From positions 1-64,000 of the forward strand of contig NZ_ABCS01000044.1 of assembly GCF_000170895.1 (NCBI RefSeq): a stretch of DNA of 64,000 nucleotides. Direction: 5' to 3'. Both the position numbers and the translations under genes were made by a program. Each line of letters begins with the position of its first letter. Within the stretch, counting starts at the first letter, position 1. The notes under the pieces were generated by a model. It worked only from the letters and a program-made list of their open reading frames with translations. It was not told the DNA's origin and made no database searches. Below are positions 8,579-16,300 of this stretch, piece by piece. This DNA is from Plesiocystis pacifica SIR-1. Lineage in GTDB: Bacteria > Myxococcota_A > Polyangia > Nannocystales > Nannocystaceae.

Positions 8579-9460
8579 ATGAAGCTTTGGATTGGGTCTC
8601 AGGTGGCCGTTTCGGCCGTATTCGTGATGTTTGGAGCTGCTTGTGCGGACGACGGGCTCTTGCCCAACGACGACGGTGGCGCTGATGGCGGCGATGAGGT
8701 CGGGACGGAAGAGGAGTCCGAGGAAGAGGAGTCCACGGGCTCCGAGGAGGCGGGCACGAGCACCGAGGAGGAGTCGAGCACCGAGACGTCCGAGGGGGAG
8801 GAGGAGTCCGAGGAGGAGTCGAGCTCGGACGACACCTCCACGGAGGACGAGGGCGAGAGCACTTCAGAGGAGGAAGGCGAGGAAGAGTCGACCACCGGCG
8901 AGCCCCTGCCCGAGGGCTTTTGCGAGGACGCGTGCACCATGTTCGCGCAGGGCGGGTGCTTGACCGAGGAGGCCTGCGCGGACCACTGCGCGGCCGAGAG
9001 CCCGGGCTGGAGCGAGGCCCTGGGCGAGGCCTTCGTGACCTGCGTCGAGACCAACCCGCTGTGCTTCATGACCATCGACGACTGCATGCTCGAGGAGCTC
9101 CACCCCCCGGGCAGCGCCTTCGACCTGGCCCTCACCGGGGCGGGCTTTGGCGACTATGAGGGCCGCACGATCCTCGCGTGGCACGACTCCGGCCCGCTCG
9201 ACCCCTTCGAGGGGGAGGCGCAGATCGAGGCCGGGGCCTTCGCCCTCGAGTGGTCCGAGGACTTCAACGGCTTCGGGGTCATGGGGCCCCTGGTGCTCTA
9301 CTACGTCGACGTGGACGACGACGGCGGCTGCGACCCGGAGGTCGATCTGACCGGCTCGCAGCAGCTCGAGTGGGACGGCGACTTCGTCACGCCGCGCTTC
9401 GCCCTGGAGGTCACGCCGGCGACCAACCCGGCGCCCTTCGTGTGCAGCTTCCTGCCCTGA
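8579..9460 (+). CDS. secreted Cys-rich protein or lipoprotein with long acidic Ser/Glu linker
   Basis: 293 residues with an N-terminal signal sequence ending near GAAC. This is an imperfect lipobox, so lipidation is likely but not certain. Residues about 30-105 are almost only Glu, Ser, Thr, Asp and Gly, a low-complexity spacer common in secreted proteins of Nannocystaceae. The C-terminal part has a cluster of Cys (FCEDACTMFAQGGC onward, EEACADHCA) and then a beta-rich tail. No enzyme motif is recognised. It is read divergently from the LysR gene 78 bases away and could be its target. Confidence 0.65.
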   Translation: MKLWIGSQVAVSAVFVMFGAACADDGLLPNDDGGADGGDEVGTEEESEEEESTGSEEAGTSTEEESSTETSEGEEESEEESSSDDTSTEDEGESTSEEEGEEESTTGEPLPEGFCEDACTMFAQGGCLTEEACADHCAAESPGWSEALGEAFVTCVETNPLCFMTIDDCMLEELHPPGSAFDLALTGAGFGDYEGRTILAWHDSGPLDPFEGEAQIEAGAFALEWSEDFNGFGVMGPLVLYYVDVDDDGGCDPEVDLTGSQQLEWDGDFVTPRFALEVTPATNPAPFVCSFLP

Positions 9461-9486
9461 CCCCTGCCCCCGTAGGGGCGAGGGGT
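9460..9486. terminator. hairpin between convergent genes
   Basis: ACCCCTGCCCC (9460-9470), loop CGTA, then GGGGCGAGGGGT (to 9486) form a GC-rich stem with one bulge. It lies exactly at the stop of the lipoprotein gene and 13 bases from the end of the convergent ABC gene. There is no T run, so termination would have to be factor-assisted. Confidence 0.4.
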
Positions 9487-9498
9487 CGGCCCCGGCGG

Positions 9499-11685
9499 TC
9501 AGGGGTGGGCGATCACCAGCAGCGTGGGCGCGTGCTCGAAGGCGCAGCGCAGCGCCAGGGCCTGGTTGTCGGGGTCGAGGGCCGCGAAGCTCTCGTCGAG
9601 GATGACCAGCTCTGCGCCCTGGAGCAGCGCCCGGGCCAGGAACACGCGGCTGCGCTCGCCGTGGGACAGCTGCCAGCCGGTCTCGCCGACGTTTTGCTGC
9701 ATCCCGGCGGGCATGCGCTCGAGCAGGGGCCCGAGGCCGAGCTCGCCGCACAGCTGCTCGGCCAGCTGCAGGTCCGCCTGGGTCGGCGGCCAGCGTCGGC
9801 CCATGAGCAGGTTGAAGGCGAAGGTATTGGTCAGGATGTGGTTGAGGTGAAACTGCGGGGCCGCGGCGACGCGCTCGCGCCAGCCCTGCTCGCCGTGGGT
9901 GGGGGCGTCGAGGCCCGAGAGCAAGAGCAGGCCGGCGCTGGGTCGGCGCAGGCCGGCGAGCACGGCGGCGAAGGTCGACTTGCCGCCGCCAGAGGGGCCC
10001 TCGAGCAGCAGGCGCTCGCCGCCGCGGAGCTCGAAGTCGACGCCGCGCAGGGCGGGGCGCTCGCGGCCGGCGTAGCGGTAGCTCAGGTCGCGGACCTCGA
10101 TGACCGTCGGGGCACGCTCCGTGCCAGTCTCAGCTTCTGGTCGAGCTTCGGGGCCCGCGGGCTCGAAGCCGTGGCGGGGGCGGAGGAAGCGGGGCGGGAC
10201 CGGTCGGCGGGCGCCGGCGCGGATCAGCGGGCCGACCTCGCGCCAGGCGATGGACAGATCGATGACGTCGGTGACGCCCGCCGCGAGGTTGGAGAAGCCC
10301 CCGCGGGCGAGGAGCAGGCCGCCGAAGGTCACGGCGAGGGCGGCCGTGGACGCCTGTCCGCCGACCAGCGCCGGCCACAGGCCGAGGACGCCGACGAGCA
10401 TCCAGCCCCGGCGGGCGAACACGTCGAGGGCCACGGAGCTGCGATCGAGGGCCCGCGAGCGCCCGAGGTAGGCGGCCGTGCTCGCGTCCTCGCGGACGTG
10501 CCAGCTGCTCGGGGCCTCCTGGGCCAGCCGGGTGGTGTGCCCGACCATGCGCTCGACGAGGGCGTGGGTCATGGCCAGGCGCTCGCGGGTCCACGCCCGG
10601 CGCACGAGGGCGTAGCGCACACCCAGGAGCACCAAGAACACGACGCAGGCGAGCAGGAAGGCGACCATCACCCACGGCCCGGCGCCCTTGCTGAGCACCC
10701 AGGCGGCCGCGCCGAGGTCGACGAAGGCCGTGGCCGCGTAGAGCCCCGAGGACAGGGCCAGGCCCTCGACGGCCTCGGCCTCGATGACCATGGCGAGCAT
10801 GCGCCCGACGCCGCGCTCGCGCAGCTCGTCGGGGTCGAGGGACAGGGCGCCGGCGAGCATGCGGCGCTTGAGCACCGATCCCAGGCGCAGGGCGAGCAGG
10901 CCGTTGTGCCAGCTCTGCAGGGCCTGGAGGGGGACCATGGTGACCAGCAGCAGGGCCCAGGCCGAGAGCCAGCCCAGGTCGCTGCGGCCCTCGAGCACGC
11001 TGCGGCCGATGAGCCACCACGCGGCCAGCAACAGCACGTAGCGCAGGGCGTTGGCGCCGAGCAGCAGGCCGGCCGAGCGCAGGGCCCCGTCCTCGACCAA
11101 CAGGCGGCCCAGGCCGGCGTGGGGCGGGCGACGCAGCTGCCAGATGCCCCGCAGCGAGCGGCCCCCGAGGCGGCGGCGGATCAGCGCGTCGCGGGCCGCC
11201 GCGCGTCGCCGCGGCGGAACCATGGCGGTGTCGAGGAGGCGCTCGCAGTCGTCGCGGACCGGGGCGACGAGGCGCTCCGAGAGGAACGCGGCCAGGCGCG
11301 CGGCGGGGACCTTGCGCCGGCGCAGGTCGGGGCCGAGCAGGCGACCGCGGCCGTCGAGGGCGAGCAGGCGCGGCGGCGCGTCTTCGCCGTCCGCGTCCGT
11401 GATCAGGAGCAGGGCCGGGCCGAGGCGGCGCAGGCTGGACTCGAGGGCGCCCAGGGGCACGCGCAGCGCCTCGATCTCGAAGCCCATGGCCGAGGCGCGC
11501 AGGTCGAGCCAGCGGCCGAGCTCGTCGCGCAGGCGCTCGGGGCCGTCAGGGTGAGGCGGGGGAGGGGGCATCGAGCTCGAGGCGCCGCTGGGCTCGAGGC
11601 CCGCGCGCTCGGCCAGGGCCACCAGGGCGTCGTCGAGGCGCTCGAGCGGCCAACAGCTCGCGCGCAGATCGAGGGAGCCGCTCAC
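9499..11685 (-). CDS. second ABC exporter of the peptide cassette (fused permease and ATPase)
   Basis: 728 residues. About 180 N-terminal residues form a globular region without the Cys/His/Asp of a C39 peptidase; its layout resembles a degenerate peptidase-like domain. Next come five to six membrane segments of an ABC type-1 exporter (about 200-440). The ATPase domain has an A-loop YRYAG, Walker A GPSGGGKST, signature LSHGE and Walker B LVILDES. The GTG start overlaps the stop of the C39 exporter gene (GTGA), so the two are translated as a unit. It may form a heterodimer with the C39 exporter or take over the peptide after cleavage. The ATPase domain ends soon after the switch His in LLVIAHP. 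Confidence 0.8.
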   Translation of the reverse strand: MSGSLDLRASCWPLERLDDALVALAERAGLEPSGASSSMPPPPPHPDGPERLRDELGRWLDLRASAMGFEIEALRVPLGALESSLRRLGPALLLITDADGEDAPPRLLALDGRGRLLGPDLRRRKVPAARLAAFLSERLVAPVRDDCERLLDTAMVPPRRRAAARDALIRRRLGGRSLRGIWQLRRPPHAGLGRLLVEDGALRSAGLLLGANALRYVLLLAAWWLIGRSVLEGRSDLGWLSAWALLLVTMVPLQALQSWHNGLLALRLGSVLKRRMLAGALSLDPDELRERGVGRMLAMVIEAEAVEGLALSSGLYAATAFVDLGAAAWVLSKGAGPWVMVAFLLACVVFLVLLGVRYALVRRAWTRERLAMTHALVERMVGHTTRLAQEAPSSWHVREDASTAAYLGRSRALDRSSVALDVFARRGWMLVGVLGLWPALVGGQASTAALAVTFGGLLLARGGFSNLAAGVTDVIDLSIAWREVGPLIRAGARRPVPPRFLRPRHGFEPAGPEARPEAETGTERAPTVIEVRDLSYRYAGRERPALRGVDFELRGGERLLLEGPSGGGKSTFAAVLAGLRRPSAGLLLLSGLDAPTHGEQGWRERVAAAPQFHLNHILTNTFAFNLLMGRRWPPTQADLQLAEQLCGELGLGPLLERMPAGMQQNVGETGWQLSHGERSRVFLARALLQGAELVILDESFAALDPDNQALALRCAFEHAPTLLVIAHP

Positions 11686-14474
11686 GCTTCGCCCTCCGTC
11701 GGTGTGAACGCGCGCTCGAGCAGCTGCCCGTCGCGGAGCTGAACCCGGCGCCACTGGGGCCGGCGCCACAGCTTCGCGTGGACCTGCCGCTCACCGGCGA
11801 GCATGCTCGCGTAGGCGCCTTCGGTCCTGGCGGCGAGCTCCCGAGGGTCGCCGTCTTCGACGATGCGCCCCTCGTCGATGACCAGCACCCGGGGAAACTC
11901 GAGGGTCTCCTCGAGGTCGTGGGTCACGCACAGCAGGGTCGAGCCCGACCAGCGGCAGCGCATGCGTCGGAGCAAGGCCGCGCGTCGACCCCGGTCGAGG
12001 CCGCGCAGGGGCTCGTCGAGGATCACCAGGCCGACCTCCGGGCGGAGCAGGCCCCGGGCCAGGCGCACGCGCTGCCCCTCGCCCCCAGACAGCCGGGCCC
12101 CGCCTTCGCCCAGGGGCGTCTGCAGGCCCTCGGGGAGGTTGGCGACCAGGTCGACGAGCTCGGCGTCGGCGAGGGTCGGGCCGACGGCGTCGAGGGCCGC
12201 GTCGAAGTGCGCGCCGCCGTCGGCCGCGTCCGCGCTGCTGGTCACGCCGTAGAGCAGGTTGTCGACGAGCGGGTCGCTCCACAGCGCGACGGCGGGGTCG
12301 ACCCAGGCGATGCGCCGACGCAGGGCCGCGCGCTGGGGTCCGTCGAGGGCCACGCCCGAGACCAGCACGCGGCCGTGGGCCGGGCGGTGCCAGCCGAGCA
12401 GCAGGCTCACGAAGGTCGACTTGCCCGCTCCGGAGGCGCCGACGATGGCGACGTGCTCCCCGGGCGCGATGTCGAGGTTGATGCCGCGCAGCAGCACGTG
12501 GCCGCCCGCGACCACGGCGACGCGATCGAAGCGCAGCCCGAGGGCGCCCGAGCTCGGGATGGACTCGGCCTCCCCCGCGTCTCGTGCCCCCTGGCCCAGC
12601 TGCTCTTCGTCCGGCGCGCCGAGGGGCTCGAGCAGACGCAGGGCGCGGCTGCGGTGGGCGGGGTACTGGCGCAGCTGCGAGCCGAGCTGCTGACCGAGGG
12701 CCGGGAGCTGCATGGACCAGTAGACCAGCAAGAGCATCGCCCCGACCTCCCCGGCGCCCAGGGAGTGGCGGGCGATCACGGCGATGACCACGGCGGCGCC
12801 GACGAGGCCCTGGAGCACGTCGACGGTGGTCGAGGCCCGGACCAGGTCGAGGCCCGCGCGCATCCACTCGACCAGCAATTGTTCGTGCTCGCGGCGCACC
12901 GCTCGGGTCGCGCCGTGGGCTCGGATCGGCCACAGGCCCAAGAGCGCGTCGAGGTAGACCCGGCTCAGCGCGCCGCCGTGGGTGCGAAAGCGAAGGTCTC
13001 GCTCGCGCAGCACCGGCAGGGCCCCGACGGCGGTCAGGCACAGCAGCGCCGCCCCGCCCCCGGCCAACAGCGCGCCGCCCAGATCGAGCCACGCGACGCC
13101 GGCGACGGTCAACACCAGGCTCGCCCCGGTCCGCACGACCTGCCCGCCCAGGGACGGCAGGCGCCGCAGGCCGTGCATGGCGTGGATGCGCTCGGCCATG
13201 TCGGAGCTGAGCCGGCTCTGGAAAAAGCGCGCCCCGAGGCGCGGGACCTTGGTCAGGAAGGCGACGCGCAAACGGGCCTCGAGCCGCCGACCCATGCCCC
13301 GGACCTCTCCGGCGATGGCGCCCTCGAGCACGAGCAGCACGAAGGCGAAGGCGACCAGGGCGATCCAGGCGACGAGGCGCTCGCGGACCAGGCCCAGCTG
13401 GGCCCCGATCTCGACCATGCCGCGGAGGATCGCCGCCTCGAGCAGCATGCCCACGCTGGCCGCGAACGAGGCGGCGACCAGGAGCCCAGGGCGCAGCCAG
13501 CCGTCGGCGCGGAGCATGGTCAGCAGCTCTCGGCCCAGGCGCGGGTCTTCGCTGGCCTCGGCGTCGACGAGGCTCGGGGGCAGGGGCGGGGCCTCGTCGG
13601 CTTCTTCGTCGGCTTCTTCGTCGGCTTCTTCGTCGGCTTCGGCTTGGGCGGGCGCGGGCCCACGCAGGCCGCGGACGCGGAGCACCACGGCCCCGGTCAA
13701 CAGGACCTGCTCGCCGTCTTCGGGGTCGGCCTCGGCGAGGGCCTCGGGCGGGAGGGCTCGGGCGCACCAGCAGCGCGGGGGGATCCAGCTCGCGTCGGTC
13801 TGCACGCGCTCGAGCAGCCCCTCGATGGAGCCCTCGACCTCCCGGCCGCGGCGCAGCGCGCCGATCTCCACGAGGTCGTCGAGCATGCGCGCGGCGGCGT
13901 CGAGGCGGGCGAGGGGCTGCCAGCCCTGGCCGTCCTCGAGGGCCGCGCCGAGGTGGCGGTGGATGAAGGCGGCGCTGCAGCCGAGGCCGCGCAGCTGCGC
14001 GCGCAGGACCTGGGTGAAGTCTTCGCTGGCCGCCCACTCGTGCCAGGCCTCGGCGGGCACGGCCATGGTGTGGCCGTAGAGCTCGCGCATGAAGGTGTCG
14101 CGCCGCTTCCACACCCGGCCGCTGCCGGGATCCATGACCTGGACCCACGGCCCGAGCACGCGCCACACGACCACGAAGTGGGTGACGCCCGAGGGCAGGG
14201 CGACGACGACGATGGCCGGGAGCGCGTCGGCCTCGGGGCGCAGCAGGTGGTCCGCGGGGATGACGACCTGCTCGGCGTCGAGGCCCAGGGCCACGGCGAC
14301 GTCCTCGAGGGTGTCGATGGAGGTGCCGTCGACGTCGGTCTGGCAGGCCTCGCGCAGGCGCCCGTAGGGCACGCGGCGCTCGAAGCCCTCGAGCAGGCAG
14401 CTCAGCGCCGCCGGCCCGCAGTCCATGGCCGAGCTCTGGACCACCTCGGGGGCGAGGAAGGTCGGCGCGCTCAT
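11682..14474 (-). CDS. peptidase C39-containing ABC transporter (leader-cleaving exporter)
   Basis: 930 residues. The N-terminal C39 peptidase carries Gln13, the catalytic Cys19 in MDCGPAAL, His in THFVVVW and Asp in VMDPGSG. It should cut substrate leaders after Gly-Gly. An insert of about 150 residues follows, with the tandem EADE run, then six membrane segments and an ATPase domain (Walker A GASGAGKST, signature LSGGE, Walker B LVILDEP). This is the PCAT architecture used to trim and export bacteriocins and other RiPPs. Its ATG overlaps the HlyD stop (ATGA) and its stop overlaps the next ABC gene. The natural substrate is probably the precursor encoded on the other strand at 15983. The insert between peptidase and membrane domain is unusually long. 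Confidence 0.9.
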   Translation of the reverse strand: MSAPTFLAPEVVQSSAMDCGPAALSCLLEGFERRVPYGRLREACQTDVDGTSIDTLEDVAVALGLDAEQVVIPADHLLRPEADALPAIVVVALPSGVTHFVVVWRVLGPWVQVMDPGSGRVWKRRDTFMRELYGHTMAVPAEAWHEWAASEDFTQVLRAQLRGLGCSAAFIHRHLGAALEDGQGWQPLARLDAAARMLDDLVEIGALRRGREVEGSIEGLLERVQTDASWIPPRCWCARALPPEALAEADPEDGEQVLLTGAVVLRVRGLRGPAPAQAEADEEADEEADEEADEAPPLPPSLVDAEASEDPRLGRELLTMLRADGWLRPGLLVAASFAASVGMLLEAAILRGMVEIGAQLGLVRERLVAWIALVAFAFVLLVLEGAIAGEVRGMGRRLEARLRVAFLTKVPRLGARFFQSRLSSDMAERIHAMHGLRRLPSLGGQVVRTGASLVLTVAGVAWLDLGGALLAGGGAALLCLTAVGALPVLRERDLRFRTHGGALSRVYLDALLGLWPIRAHGATRAVRREHEQLLVEWMRAGLDLVRASTTVDVLQGLVGAAVVIAVIARHSLGAGEVGAMLLLVYWSMQLPALGQQLGSQLRQYPAHRSRALRLLEPLGAPDEEQLGQGARDAGEAESIPSSGALGLRFDRVAVVAGGHVLLRGINLDIAPGEHVAIVGASGAGKSTFVSLLLGWHRPAHGRVLVSGVALDGPQRAALRRRIAWVDPAVALWSDPLVDNLLYGVTSSADAADGGAHFDAALDAVGPTLADAELVDLVANLPEGLQTPLGEGGARLSGGEGQRVRLARGLLRPEVGLVILDEPLRGLDRGRRAALLRRMRCRWSGSTLLCVTHDLEETLEFPRVLVIDEGRIVEDGDPRELAARTEGAYASMLAGERQVHAKLWRRPQWRRVQLRDGQLLERAFTPTEGEA
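13593..13643 (-). repeat. 12-bp tandem repeat coding for (EADE)n
   Basis: Four near-identical copies of a 12-base unit (GGCTTCTTCGTC on the plus strand) encode the acidic run EADEEADEEADEEADE in the linker ahead of the membrane domain of the C39 exporter. Copy number is likely to vary between strains by slippage. Confidence 0.8.
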
Positions 14475-15664
14475 GGCTGGGCGTCCGTGGGCGCGGGGGC
14501 CTGGCGCTCGGCTCCGCGGCCGCGCAGCCGTCGACCGGCGGCGCGCAGCAGCACCGTCGCCGGGTTTGTGCGCTCGAGCTCGATCTCGAGGCTCCCGGGC
14601 AGGCCGTGCTCGAGGGCGATGGCCTCGGGCACGGACTCGATGCTCAGCTCGACGAGGATGGCCCCGCCCCGGGGCTCGCGGGCGACGGCGCTCACCTGGG
14701 CGCCCACGCTGCCGTACTCGGCCCAGGGAAAGCCCGCCAGGCGCAGGCGCGCGGGCTGCCCGGCCTTGATGCGCCCGACGGCCTGGGAGGGCGAGAACTC
14801 GGCGACGACCTCGAGCTCGCCGGCGGGCACGACCGCGCCCAGGCGCTCGCCGCGGTCGACCCAGGCCCCGCGCTCGATCGCCGCCAGCTCGCCGACGGTC
14901 CCGGCCACGGGCGCGCGCAGGCGGTGCTGCTCGAGCTCGATCTCGAGGGCGGCGATGCGGCCCTGGGCGTCGGCGCGATCGACCGCGAGCACGGCGACCT
15001 CACCCTCGATGGCGACGATGCGCGCGAGCCGGTCGCGAACCTGGCGGTCGCCGTCGAGGCGGGCGAAGCTCGACGCCGATCGCCGCTCCCGGGCCTGGGC
15101 GCGCTGGCGCTCGGCCTCGGCCTCGCTGCGCCGGAGCTCCGCGGCCGTGGCGACGTCGGACTGCTCGAGCCCGCGGGTGTCCTCGAGCTCGGACTCGGCC
15201 AGGCGGGCCTGCGCCAGGGCGGCGTCGACCCGGGCGCGGGCCTCGAGGCGGGCCGCTCCGGCGGCGAGCTCGAGGGCCTCGAGGGCTTCGCGGCTGGCCG
15301 CGACCTCGCGCTCGCGCTGGACGATGACCGCGTCGAGGGACTCGAGCCGAGCCTCGGCGCGCTCGAGGGCGAGGGCGGTCTCGCGGTCATCGAGCTCGAT
15401 GAGCAGGTCGCCAGCCTCGACGCGGTCACCAATGGAGACCCGCACGCTGCTCACGCGCCCGGCCCTGGAGGCCGCGATTTCCCGGCTGACTGCGTCGACT
15501 TGGACCCGCGCGATCTCGGTGGACTCGGTGACCTGAACGCGGGCGGCAAACAGCCACACTGTCCAGGCGACGAGGAGGATCGGTGCGAGCGCGAGCAGAG
15601 CGCGCCCTCCGGGGGCGCCGTCGACCTCGAGCGAGCGGAGGGTATGTGCAAAGGGCGTGGCCAT
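14471..15664 (-). CDS. HlyD-family periplasmic adaptor (membrane fusion protein)
   Basis: 397 residues from ATG 15664, which has GGAG ten bases upstream. One N-terminal membrane segment (RALLALAPILLVAWTVWLF) is followed by a biotinyl-lipoyl half motif (GRVSSVRVSIGDRVEAGDLL). A long Ala/Glu/Arg-rich coiled coil (about 90-230), the second half motif (LRAPVAGTVGELAAI) and a beta-barrel domain (RLAGFPWAEYG) complete it. Such adaptors couple an inner-membrane ABC exporter to an outer-membrane channel. It is the first gene of a three-gene operon with two ABC exporters, all joined by four-base overlaps. No TolC-like gene is nearby. Confidence 0.88.
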   Translation of the reverse strand: MATPFAHTLRSLEVDGAPGGRALLALAPILLVAWTVWLFAARVQVTESTEIARVQVDAVSREIAASRAGRVSSVRVSIGDRVEAGDLLIELDDRETALALERAEARLESLDAVIVQREREVAASREALEALELAAGAARLEARARVDAALAQARLAESELEDTRGLEQSDVATAAELRRSEAEAERQRAQARERRSASSFARLDGDRQVRDRLARIVAIEGEVAVLAVDRADAQGRIAALEIELEQHRLRAPVAGTVGELAAIERGAWVDRGERLGAVVPAGELEVVAEFSPSQAVGRIKAGQPARLRLAGFPWAEYGSVGAQVSAVAREPRGGAILVELSIESVPEAIALEHGLPGSLEIELERTNPATVLLRAAGRRLRGRGAERQAPAPTDAQP

Positions 15665-15982
15665 CGCTCGGGGTCTCCGGCGGACCAAGCATCGCCGGCT
15701 GGGGACGCCATTGTCAAAGCGCCTCGGAAGTCTGACGGGCCGAGCAAAAATAATTCCGGCCGGCCTCGGCAGCTCTCGGGGCTGGGGGAGGCCCACGACA
15801 TGGAGTGTGTATTGAGCGGAGTGCGCATTCGGTGACACCAAACCGTCGGGGGGGAGTTGGGCACAGAGTCACATTTTGTGCGCGCATTTATTTAAACCAC
15901 CGAGTCAGATTTTAACGGGCTATGTCCAATGGAGCACCGCCGCACCGATGGTCGGTGTGGCTACTGGAGAACAATCACCACG
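15665..15982. promoter_or_regulatory. shared divergent promoter region of the peptide cassette
   Basis: 318 bases lie between the export operon (leftward) and the precursor gene (rightward). The right half (15866-15945) is AT-rich against a GC-rich background. A near-perfect direct repeat is seen: GAGTCACATTTT at 15866-15877 and GAGTCAGATTTT at 15902-15913, 36 bases apart, so on the same helix face within error. The second copy lies about 70 bases before the precursor start. A TTGACA reads leftward near 15709-15714 without a good partner. Both arms are probably co-regulated from here. Confidence 0.4.
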
Positions 15983-16189
15983 ATGAAAAAAATCAACACG
16001 AAACAGTCCGCCGCCAAGCGCACCGCCGAGGCCCTGAACGAGGTCGAGACCGCCATCTTCGGCGAGCCGACGGGTCGCTTCCGCACGGGTGTCCGCGCTG
16101 GTGGCAAGGACGACCCGCCCAAGAACACCTGCAAGCCCTGGCTGTGCCCGATGCCCATGTACGGCATCCCCCTGCCCACCGAGCTGTGA
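15983..16189 (+). CDS. RiPP precursor peptide with Gly-Gly leader
   Basis: 68 residues starting MKKINTKQ; GGAG lies 13 bases upstream. The first ~40 residues look like a charged amphipathic leader (EALNEVETAIFG). Gly40-Gly41 in VRAGG matches the site cut by C39 peptidases, leaving a 27-residue core that starts KDDPPKNT. The core holds the motif C50-KPWL-C55, with Trp53 between the cysteines, followed by a Pro/Met-rich stretch PMPMYGIPLP and ends TEL. It lies directly upstream of a radical SAM/SPASM gene and opposite a C39 exporter, so it is the obvious substrate of both. An in-frame ATG at 15929 would add 18 residues but lacks a ribosome site. I do not recognise a named precursor family. Confidence 0.82.
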   Translation: MKKINTKQSAAKRTAEALNEVETAIFGEPTGRFRTGVRAGGKDDPPKNTCKPWLCPMPMYGIPLPTEL

Positions 16190-16196
16190 GCAATGC

Positions 16197-16220
16197 GCGG
16201 GGCGCCTTCGGGCGCCCCGC
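16197..16220 (+). terminator. perfect 10-bp hairpin with TTCG loop after the precursor gene
   Basis: GCGGGGCGCC, loop TTCG, GGCGCCCCGC: a perfect stem with an extra-stable tetraloop, starting seven bases after the precursor stop codon. No T run follows. It is best read as a partial terminator or an RNA-stabilising 3' end that keeps precursor mRNA in excess over the maturase mRNA. Confidence 0.7.
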
Positions 16221-16300
16221 CGTCCCCAACTCTTCACACCACGCCCAACCCCAAACGACCTCGACCCTCACCCGACCGACGGCAGCCCAGGAGATCCACC

